Of a DNA stretch of 64,000 nucleotides, positions 57,385 through 64,000 are shown in pieces. The stretch covers positions 2,813,001 to 2,877,000 of the forward strand of contig NZ_CP047656.1 in assembly GCF_009906955.1 (NCBI RefSeq), written 5' to 3'. Numbering within the stretch: position 1 is the stretch's first letter; the number at the start of each line of letters is the position of its first letter. A program made the translations under genes and the position numbers. The notes below the pieces were generated by a model, which worked only from the letters and a program-made list of their open reading frames with translations, was not told the origin of the DNA and did not search any database. The stretch is from Paraglaciecola mesophila. GTDB lineage: Bacteria; Pseudomonadota; Gammaproteobacteria; Enterobacterales; Alteromonadaceae.

Positions 57385-60147
57385 TTAAAAGTTTATCGTT
57401 AAAGATGCCTTTATCGTACGCCCTAGTAGAGGCCTTGCAACACCTTTGTAGTCTCCATTTGAGAACTGCAATCCTTGGGTAACTGAGCTGCCTTCAGTGA
57501 ATGAGTCGGCATCATTCAAGTTGCTAACATGTAATTGAAAATCCATGTTGTCGCTAACTGAGTAAATAGCACCTGCATTTATCTGAGTATATTCAGGATA
57601 AATGGTCACGTTTGTGTCGCCATCAGCTGCAAAACGTTCACTGTAGTACATAAATTGACCGTACACGGTTAACGGTAAATCAGCAAAAGCATAGGACGGA
57701 CGTAGGTTCACTAACCACTCAGATTGGCGACGCGGACGTCTATCTTGCGAAGTTGAAATGTCATAGCTGCGAGTATCATTCACATTGTCACCGTCCGTAT
57801 CTGTTTCGATGATGCCATTTCGCACTGCTGAATCTTGTCCTTGCTCCGGATCCTGCCAAACAACGCTGCCTTGCAATTTGAACCCTTCAAACCAACTCGG
57901 ACTATAACTACCCTCTAGCTCGATACCGAAGTTTTCTAGACTGGTTCTAAAGCTATCTCGTACTTTTGCACAGTTTACTGGTGCTGGTACAGAGGCACAA
58001 GACACGCCATTAGCACCAGTATCCGTCAAGTCATCTAACGCAGGCCCCAAGTTTTCTTTAGCCGCAAAGTCAATGTAGAACGCGCTCGCACTCAATTCAT
58101 ATCGTTTGTCAGCAAAGCGTATTCCACCTTCGTATTGCTTAATGTCTTCGACTAGATCACCACGTGCAATCTCCCCTGTTGAAGGATTCGTCGCGGGACC
58201 GCCGAAGATATAGTCTTCGAACCCTGGCAGACGAAACGAGTCTGCATAACTTAAATAGGTTGTAATTGTATCAGTGAGGCGATAGTTAGCGCCTATTGTC
58301 CAACCAAAGTCATCATAACTTTCGGATGCAAAGCGTGGCGTGCCATCTGGAACATTAACGAAATTATCCGCCAGCGTATCTTCAGTTGAACCGACAATAA
58401 CGTCACTCGGCGTAAAATCATTTGCTTGGTTACCGGGGTCGAAAGAATTTGTTGTGACGCGATCCACATCTAGCTCTTGGTAGCGACCACCAATATCAAT
58501 TTGCAGTCTATCGTCCATCAAGCTGATATGATCCAAAACATATAGCGCATTTGTGCGCATTGTCGCATCCGCACCTAAACCAAAAAGAGCAGGTTGATCA
58601 ACCCCTCCTTCAGTAATTGATGGCCCTACTTGTTGGTCATTTTCGTCTACTGCATACAAGTCTACCAACCTTGAAGATTCACTAATATTACTCCAGGCAC
58701 TGGCGAATACAGACTGCACATCATACGTATAATGACTGGTATATAGCCCGAATGTAAGCTCATGTGATTGCTCACTAAATTCAAAATAACGACTCATACG
58801 AACGTCTGCTACGTTACTCGTTGCATCGACGAGCCCATATACAGGTATATTGTGAGCTAAAATACTATCTGCACGCTCTGCCCCTGATAAATCAACACCA
58901 GCTACCGTATCAGAATAGAAAGCCTTGACTCCGACGGCTTGTGAGTATGCGTCACCGATTAAACCGTCAAAGCTTTGTATACGTGAAAATTGCTCAGCTT
59001 CTAGTTGTGCTCTTTCTGTAGGTGGATCATTAAATAATGAATAGAATCCATTGGAACCACTAGTGCTACGCACGGCAGCATCTAAACGCCACTGGTTTGC
59101 AAAGTCTTTCGAAACTTCAAGAGTAAAAATATTAAACTTGGGTTCAATACCATCACTGATATCGAGGATAAGTTGACTACCATCTGGGTTATATAATTCG
59201 TAGTAACTTGTTTGATGCGACAATACGGTGCCATCGCCAAAATCAACCCCGAGATTGTTTACATCAGACGGAGAAACTTCGAATGGGTTATCAGCAGTAC
59301 CAGGCTCGCGATTATTGGTCACTGAATAAGGAATATTCTGATAAAAGTTTGTTTTATCATTAATCACATGAGCTTGTACTTTCACTTCCGTTGAACCGTC
59401 ATCACTCACATACAGTAAATTACCACGTAATTGTCCACCGTTATTCCCTGTGTATCCAGGGTCGCGAATACCGTCAGCAACGCGGTAGAAGCCCCCTAGT
59501 GCATAGGTCAAATTATCGTTGATTGGTCCGGCAACAAAAAAGTCGTTTCTGACATGACCCCAGTCGCCTACCTCTAACTTATATGCTCCCTTAAAATCTT
59601 GCGTACCCGTGCGAGTAACATAGTTTACTGCCGCGCCAAGCGCATTAGAGTAAAGCACACCACCTGGTCCACCTTTCACCGCCTCAACAGCCGTTGTCAT
59701 CAAATCTGGCTTAATGAACACATCGTTATTCATGAACGGGGCTTCAGGCTCCTCATACATAGGCAGGCCATCAATTAAATTTGGCACGTAACGATAACCA
59801 CCAGCCTGAGGCAAGCCGCGAACCAACACATTATTATGGGATTCACCAGCCGTCCCCCCCTCAGGGAAAAATCCAGGAATATTACCTAGTAAGTCTGCAG
59901 CACCATGGGGAGCTAATACTTTCATATCCTCCTCTGTAATGGTGTTAATAGAAAAAGTGGCTTCCATCTTGTGGGTGTTTCGCGTTACCCCAGTGACGAT
60001 AATACGCTCAACGTTTTTCTCCTCTGCAGCCGACTGCTCAACCTCCTCGGCGCTAGCGGCCTGGGCTTCGACTTCTTGGGCTAATGCGTTTTGACTGCTG
60101 AATAAAACAGCGGTAACGGATAGTGCTATAGCGTGCTTCTTAAACAT
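57385..60147 (-). CDS. TonB-dependent receptor, probably for fructosides
   Basis: This encodes 920 residues from ATG 60147, preceded by GTGAGGACACACACT; a start five codons upstream is less likely. A signal peptide (ending NALAQ) is followed by an acidic stretch, a TonB-box-like ERIIVTGVTR, the plug domain (about 60-180, with NVLVRGLPQAGGYRYVPNLIDGLPMYEE) and a 22-strand barrel whose C-terminus ends PLLGRTIKASLTINF. Such receptors import substrates energised by TonB. The fructoside role is inferred from the neighbouring GH32, LacI and permease genes and a shared operator. It has its own promoter. Confidence 0.88.
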   Translation of the reverse strand: MFKKHAIALSVTAVLFSSQNALAQEVEAQAASAEEVEQSAAEEKNVERIIVTGVTRNTHKMEATFSINTITEEDMKVLAPHGAADLLGNIPGFFPEGGTAGESHNNVLVRGLPQAGGYRYVPNLIDGLPMYEEPEAPFMNNDVFIKPDLMTTAVEAVKGGPGGVLYSNALGAAVNYVTRTGTQDFKGAYKLEVGDWGHVRNDFFVAGPINDNLTYALGGFYRVADGIRDPGYTGNNGGQLRGNLLYVSDDGSTEVKVQAHVINDKTNFYQNIPYSVTNNREPGTADNPFEVSPSDVNNLGVDFGDGTVLSHQTSYYELYNPDGSQLILDISDGIEPKFNIFTLEVSKDFANQWRLDAAVRSTSGSNGFYSLFNDPPTERAQLEAEQFSRIQSFDGLIGDAYSQAVGVKAFYSDTVAGVDLSGAERADSILAHNIPVYGLVDATSNVADVRMSRYFEFSEQSHELTFGLYTSHYTYDVQSVFASAWSNISESSRLVDLYAVDENDQQVGPSITEGGVDQPALFGLGADATMRTNALYVLDHISLMDDRLQIDIGGRYQELDVDRVTTNSFDPGNQANDFTPSDVIVGSTEDTLADNFVNVPDGTPRFASESYDDFGWTIGANYRLTDTITTYLSYADSFRLPGFEDYIFGGPATNPSTGEIARGDLVEDIKQYEGGIRFADKRYELSASAFYIDFAAKENLGPALDDLTDTGANGVSCASVPAPVNCAKVRDSFRTSLENFGIELEGSYSPSWFEGFKLQGSVVWQDPEQGQDSAVRNGIIETDTDGDNVNDTRSYDISTSQDRRPRRQSEWLVNLRPSYAFADLPLTVYGQFMYYSERFAADGDTNVTIYPEYTQINAGAIYSVSDNMDFQLHVSNLNDADSFTEGSSVTQGLQFSNGDYKGVARPLLGRTIKASLTINF

Positions 60148-60178
60148 AGTGTGTGTCCTCACGTTCTTAGTTACTTAA

Positions 60179-60194
60179 TGTCTATCGTTAGACA
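60179..60194. promoter_or_regulatory. LacI-type operator before the TonB receptor gene
   Basis: TGTCTATCGTTAGACA is a near-perfect palindrome (one mismatched pair) with the central CG of LacI-family sites. It begins within the -10 box of the receptor promoter and covers the expected start of transcription. It matches the site before the GH32 gene at 13 of 16 positions. Confidence 0.78.
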
Positions 60195-60220
60195 ATAAGA
60201 TCGAAATTTAACCAAGTCAA
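60192..60220 (-). promoter_or_regulatory. Promoter of the TonB receptor gene
   Basis: On the minus strand, TTGACT (60215-60220) and TATTGT (60192-60197) are 17 bases apart, 45 bases before the receptor start. The operator overlaps the -10 and initiation site, so repression by LacI is expected. Confidence 0.75.
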
Positions 60221-60309
60221 CATTTTGTTAGCAAATTTATTACAAACATATAGATTTTTATACTGTGCTGAAGCGTCGAAATTTTGCGCCTCAGCAGAGA
60301 AATAGACGC

Positions 60310-61758
60310 TTACTTTTTCAGAGGTGAAACTAAAATTTCGGTCTTATCTGCAACAGAAAGTAAGTTTCCACTAACTTTTAATTCAGAAAATGCACTATCA
60401 GGAAAACACAAAGCAGTTAGCGTTCGTTCGCCATTGGCAAAGAAAAATTCAAGTGAACAAGTGTCTACACACACCGTAATTTCCATAAATTCACTGTCAC
60501 TAGCCAACAAAGGTACATCGATAGTCGCAGCAAAATCATGATTATCAAAACCCGCTTCAGATCTGTCAAAATGCGCACACATATTCGCTAAGTCTATTTT
60601 TAATTTTATTAAATTCCCCTGCCCATTGCGCCACTCAAGCAATGTTTCACTGGCGGTTTTCTCAAGCGTTATTTCCAGCTTGTATGCGTCAGGCAGCGCA
60701 ATAGGCGCATCGAAAACACGGTGACTACTCTTTTTTGAAGACCACAATTTCTCACTTTGCTTTACCGGCTCCATACACAAAGCGTAACTGTGGGGATGTT
60801 TAACGAGCTTTAGGATTCTAGGCAGTGTCATCGCACCACGCCAAGCATTATCCGGAGTCTTATTTGCATAGTTCCAATTGCTCATCCACGCAATTATTGT
60901 GCGTTGTGTGGGCGCTTCAGAGACGTTATCAAACGTTATCCCAGCGTAAAAATCTGTTCCATAATCCAACCAACGCGTATCCTTGTCCTGCACGAGAAAA
61001 TCACGGCCATCGAAGTCGCCGATAAAATACTGCATAGCGGAGCCACCATTAGGTCCCCCAGGGTTAATACTGATTAGCAGTACCCAACGAGTCTCACCGC
61101 TTTGCTCACAATGCAATGGAAATAAATCAGGACACTCCCACACACCACCGTGCGCCCCAATATTGTGACCAAACTCAGAAAGTTTCTCCCACTGCAATAG
61201 ATTTTCAGAGCGATAAAAATGTACGCACTGACCAGCAACGACAGCTTTGACCCAATAGTTCCCTGGTTCGTACCATACCACTTTAGGATCTCTGAAATCT
61301 TTCAAGCCTGGATTGGGAATAACTGGATTGTTGCTGTATTTTTCAAATGTTTTGCCACCATCGAGTGAAAAGGCCAAGCTTTGCGTTTGAACTTCATCTT
61401 TGGAGTGATGCGTAAACGTGGCAACGATGGGGGTTTCACCAGACTTTGCAAACCCAGAAGTGTTATTAACATCAACCACTGCTCCACCAGAAAAAATATA
61501 ACCTAGCCCTTCAGGCTCTGCATATAATGCGATCGGCTCGTGTTCCCAGCTAATTAGGTCTTCACTGGTAGCATGCCCCCAATGCATATTCCCCCATACG
61601 ACATCATCGGGATTCATTTGATAAAAAAGATGATATGTCCCTTCGAAGAAAAAAAGTCCGTTTGGATCATTAATCCAATGATTGGGCTTATAGAAGTGGA
61701 ATTCAGGTATCCAAGAGTTCGGCGACTCACAGGGTACAGCGGAAGATAATAGCGGCAT
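60310..61758 (-). CDS. GH32 beta-fructosidase (sucrose/fructan hydrolase)
   Basis: This 482-residue enzyme has the three GH32 catalytic motifs: WINDPNG (28-34, nucleophile Asp31), FRDPKV (155-160, transition-state Asp157) and WECPDLF (207-213, acid/base Glu208). A five-bladed propeller is followed by a C-terminal beta-sandwich (about 340-482). There is no signal peptide, so it works in the cytoplasm on imported sucrose or short fructans. Whether it prefers sucrose, inulin-type or levan-type chains is not visible. It is divergent from lacI, with the operator and its promoter between. Confidence 0.92.
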   Translation of the reverse strand: MPLLSSAVPCESPNSWIPEFHFYKPNHWINDPNGLFFFEGTYHLFYQMNPDDVVWGNMHWGHATSEDLISWEHEPIALYAEPEGLGYIFSGGAVVDVNNTSGFAKSGETPIVATFTHHSKDEVQTQSLAFSLDGGKTFEKYSNNPVIPNPGLKDFRDPKVVWYEPGNYWVKAVVAGQCVHFYRSENLLQWEKLSEFGHNIGAHGGVWECPDLFPLHCEQSGETRWVLLISINPGGPNGGSAMQYFIGDFDGRDFLVQDKDTRWLDYGTDFYAGITFDNVSEAPTQRTIIAWMSNWNYANKTPDNAWRGAMTLPRILKLVKHPHSYALCMEPVKQSEKLWSSKKSSHRVFDAPIALPDAYKLEITLEKTASETLLEWRNGQGNLIKLKIDLANMCAHFDRSEAGFDNHDFAATIDVPLLASDSEFMEITVCVDTCSLEFFFANGERTLTALCFPDSAFSELKVSGNLLSVADKTEILVSPLKK

Positions 61759-61812
61759 AAATCACCTTTATAAAATTAAGGGACAGTAAATGTAAAATAC
61801 ATCTTGAAAAAA

Positions 61813-61828
61813 TGTCTAACGTTAGTCA
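61813..61828. promoter_or_regulatory. LacI-type operator between GH32 and the regulator gene
   Basis: TGTCTAACGTTAGTCA has a perfect ten-base core CTAACGTTAG and one mismatched pair outside it; extended by two bases per side (AATG...CATT) it stays symmetric. It lies directly against the -10 box of the GH32 promoter and could also affect the divergent regulator gene. Confidence 0.8.
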
Positions 61829-61858
61829 TTATAATCTCACTTATTAATTTTTTGTCAA
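61828..61858 (-). promoter_or_regulatory. Promoter of the GH32 gene
   Basis: On the minus strand, a consensus TTGACA (61853-61858) and a consensus TATAAT (61828-61833) are 19 bases apart, slightly long. The -10 lies in ATTATAAT, which reads the same on both strands, so it may also serve the divergent regulator. The operator covers the start site. Confidence 0.72.
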
Positions 61859-61915
61859 CTTTTTGTTCTTTGTATGTGATGATTGATTCACGCAAAGTTA
61901 AAATAGAGAGTCCTT

Positions 61916-62932
61916 ATGTCCTCCATTAAAGATGTAGCCTTAAAAGCGAATGTTTCGGTGAAAACCGTGTCTCGCATATTGAGTGGCTACGAGGGTGTCA
62001 GCGAAAAAACAAGACAAAAAGTTGAACACGCAATACATGAACTAGAGTTCTATCCATCAGCGGCCGCACAATCTTTACGCGGTCAGGAAAAAGGTATTGT
62101 ATGTTTAATAACAGAACGCTTAACCACGACCCCCGATTCTTTCGATATCATCGCTGGTATTCAAAACGAGTGTGAAAAACATGGCAAGCTCCTCATGATT
62201 GGTGAATCCGGAGGGAGTAAAAAAAGCTTCTCTCGGTTAGTCGATGATTTTCGACGTCAACGTGCCGAAGCTATCATTTATGCAACCGTTTATCATCGTG
62301 AAGTCAGTATTGAGCAGTCATTTAATAAATGCCCATTAATTTTGGTGAACTGTTTTGAAAAAACGTTACGTCATCCAACGATCTTACCAGATGACTATTT
62401 GGGAGCGTATCAGCTAACCCAATCGTTGTTAGAAAAAGGCCATAAAAAAATTGCTTATCTCACTCTTTTTAAAGACATGCCAGCGACCGCTCTACGACTA
62501 AATGGATTTGCAGCCGCCCTTAAAAAAGCGGGAGTTGAATTAGATGAGGAATTAGTGCGCGAAGCGGTTTGTCATGATCCAGATGATGAATTTGCCATGC
62601 TCCCCAATGTATTAAAGGACATTATGTCTCGCTCACAGCGCCCCACAGCAATATGTTGCGGTAACGATAAAATGGCAATGCGGGTGTACATGTTGATCCG
62701 CCAAATGGGCTACTCAATTCCCGAGACAATTTCTATCGTAGGTTACGATGACTACAAACTCATCGCTGAAAATTTACTTCCAAAGCTTAGCACTGTCAGT
62801 CTCCCCTATTTCAATATGGGGCAAATGGCGGCGCAGATCGCCATTAAGAAAGAGTTGCAAGCTAATACCAAAATTCAAGAGATTAGTGGCAAGTTAGTAT
62901 TGCGTGGATCTCATGGCATCCCTCCCACATAA
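61916..62932 (+). CDS. LacI-family transcriptional regulator
   Basis: This 338-residue repressor has an N-terminal helix-turn-helix and hinge (SIKDVALKANVSVKTVSRIL, about 3-22, hinge near AAAQSLRG) and a periplasmic-binding-protein-like sensor domain (about 60-335, with AIICCGNDKMAM-like TAICCGNDKMAM and SIVGYDDYKLI). It should bind the two palindromes in this locus and release on a fructoside inducer. The permease gene follows after 10 bases, so the two form an operon. Confidence 0.92.
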   Translation: MSSIKDVALKANVSVKTVSRILSGYEGVSEKTRQKVEHAIHELEFYPSAAAQSLRGQEKGIVCLITERLTTTPDSFDIIAGIQNECEKHGKLLMIGESGGSKKSFSRLVDDFRRQRAEAIIYATVYHREVSIEQSFNKCPLILVNCFEKTLRHPTILPDDYLGAYQLTQSLLEKGHKKIAYLTLFKDMPATALRLNGFAAALKKAGVELDEELVREAVCHDPDDEFAMLPNVLKDIMSRSQRPTAICCGNDKMAMRVYMLIRQMGYSIPETISIVGYDDYKLIAENLLPKLSTVSLPYFNMGQMAAQIAIKKELQANTKIQEISGKLVLRGSHGIPPT

Positions 62933-62942
62933 AGGCAAAAAT

Positions 62943-64000
62943 ATGACGTCGCAAACAGCAAAACGAAACTACTGGCTTCTCAGTATCTGCATACTTAGTT
63001 TTTTCTTAACGTGGTCGTTTTGCTTTTCTCTTTACCCTATTTGGCTAAATCAAGCCATTGGTCTCAATGGTGAGCAAACTGGCTTGGTATTCAGTGTCAA
63101 CGCGATTACAGCTCTACTAATTCTGCCTAGCTATGGCTTTATTCAAGACAAGTTAGGAGTCAGAAAAGACTTATTACTGGTTGTTGGCGCATTGCTTGTC
63201 TGTAGTGGTCCTTTCTTCATATTTGTCTATACGCCTCTATTACTTAACTCATTTTTAATCGGCGCTATTGTTGGCGGACTCTATTTCGGTATTTCCTTCT
63301 CCGCTGGAGTAGGAGCCGTTGAAACCTATATAGAAAGAATTGGCCGTACCACTGGATTTGAGTTTGGCAAGGTCCGCATGTGGGGCTCTGTGGGCTGGGC
63401 TGTTGCGACCTTTTTTGCAGGGCAAATATTCAATACCTCGCCAACGTTAAATTTCATTCTGGCCAGTGCTTGCGCCTGTCTTTTTATAATTTCATTATTG
63501 ATGGTTAGCACTGCCCCAACGAGCAATAGCCCAGATAAAAAGGGTACCGATACGCAAGCACTGAATTTTGCTGATGTACTAGCGTTATCTAGCAACAGAC
63601 GTTTCTGGGCATTTACTACTTTTGTTATTGGCGTCACCTGCCTTTACTCTGTTTACGATCAACAGTTTCCTGTTTATTTTGCCGCGCAGTTCTCGTCTAA
63701 AGCTGAGGGTAACGCGATGTTTGGTTACTTAAACTCCTTCCAAGTATTTCTTGAGGCTGGCGGCATGTTTGTCGCGCCTTTTATAGTAAACCGGATTGGG
63801 GCTAAAAACGGCTTATTGCTCAGCGGCGTAGTCATGGCCATCCGAATGATTGGCTCTGGCTTCGCTGACGATCCTATTTCAATATCGTCGATGAAGTTAC
63901 TGCATGCGGTAGAACTACCCATTATGTTAGTCGCTATTTTTAAGTATATTGTCGCAACATTTGACCCTCGTCTTTCTTCAACGATTTACTTAGTCGGTTT
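62943..64000 (+). CDS. LacY/CscB-type oligosaccharide:H+ symporter, 3' end outside window
   Basis: The frame starts at ATG 62943 behind AAAGGCAAAAAT and stays open to the right edge (about 352 residues). The protein begins with LLSICILSFFLTWSFCFSLYPIW and shows at least nine membrane helices and the LacY/CscB-family stretch TGFEFGKVRMWGSVGWAVAT (about 138-157). This family carries lactose, sucrose, raffinose or other small saccharides with protons. Sucrose or a short fructoside is inferred from the GH32 neighbour. The last helices and the stop lie outside the window; a fructokinase may follow. Confidence 0.88.
   Translation, partial: MTSQTAKRNYWLLSICILSFFLTWSFCFSLYPIWLNQAIGLNGEQTGLVFSVNAITALLILPSYGFIQDKLGVRKDLLLVVGALLVCSGPFFIFVYTPLLLNSFLIGAIVGGLYFGISFSAGVGAVETYIERIGRTTGFEFGKVRMWGSVGWAVATFFAGQIFNTSPTLNFILASACACLFIISLLMVSTAPTSNSPDKKGTDTQALNFADVLALSSNRRFWAFTTFVIGVTCLYSVYDQQFPVYFAAQFSSKAEGNAMFGYLNSFQVFLEAGGMFVAPFIVNRIGAKNGLLLSGVVMAIRMIGSGFADDPISISSMKLLHAVELPIMLVAIFKYIVATFDPRLSSTIYLVG

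Overview
The window reads as an ordinary chromosomal stretch of a marine gammaproteobacterium, most likely in the Alteromonadaceae (Glaciecola/Paraglaciecola-like). That placement is inference from gene content and protein flavour: a large TonB-dependent receptor beside a fructan/sucrose locus, an OmpA with thrombospondin-3 repeats, paired spondin-domain proteins, a PrkB-type kinase without Calvin-cycle genes, and recQ, dnaB, hemE, envZ/ompR and purA of gammaproteobacterial type. I see no rRNA, tRNA, CRISPR array, insertion sequence or prophage. Coding density is high and no gene looks frameshifted. The first and last genes are cut by the window edges.

Layout. 1-9.6 kb (minus strand): a truncated BON-domain periplasmic protein, a DUF1328 membrane peptide, the MgtE Mg2+ transporter, the TamA/TamB envelope system (ATGA-coupled) and two unequal MscS-type channels. 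9.9-14.3 kb (plus): a tight four-gene operon made of a periplasmic cupredoxin, a membrane GGDEF-EAL protein with a degenerate GGDEF and an intact EAL site, a DUF3034 outer-membrane-type protein and a lipoprotein truncated haemoglobin. It is followed by a terminator and is the best candidate here for a little-described system. 14.3-26.9 kb: housekeeping genes (yigI-type thioesterase, recQ, dnaB, OmpA-like protein, yjbQ, cheX-like, zur, nudC, hemE, S1/P1 nuclease, mpl, fbp), many ending in clear hairpin terminators.

26.9-38.3 kb (minus): a complete type II secretion operon, gspCDEFGHIJKLMN, almost every junction overlapping or separated by a few bases. The one longer gap (gspK-gspL) is exactly filled by an unreported 27-codon ORF that overlaps both neighbours. 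38.4-45.5 kb: an SDR oxidoreductase, Hsp15/Hsp33 (hslR-hslO), EnvZ/OmpR, a PrkB-like kinase, an M42-type peptidase and a small secreted protein. 45.8-50.7 kb: an uncharacterised propeller-like protein, two tandem spondin-domain proteins (one soluble and exported, one lipoprotein) and an OmpR-family two-component system. 50.7-57.2 kb: yjeT-type DUF2065, purA, a VOC protein, a YitT protein, a class V aminotransferase, a patatin phospholipase and a PPK2 kinase.

57.4-64 kb: a fructoside-utilisation locus. It has a TonB receptor, a cytoplasmic GH32 beta-fructosidase, a divergent LacI regulator and an edge-truncated CscB/LacY-type permease. Two near-identical palindromes (TGTCTAWCGTTAGWCA type) lie immediately after the -10 boxes of the receptor and GH32 promoters, so the LacI regulon can be read directly from the sequence. 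The inferred route is outer-membrane uptake by the receptor, inner-membrane uptake by the permease, hydrolysis in the cytoplasm, and de-repression by inducer.
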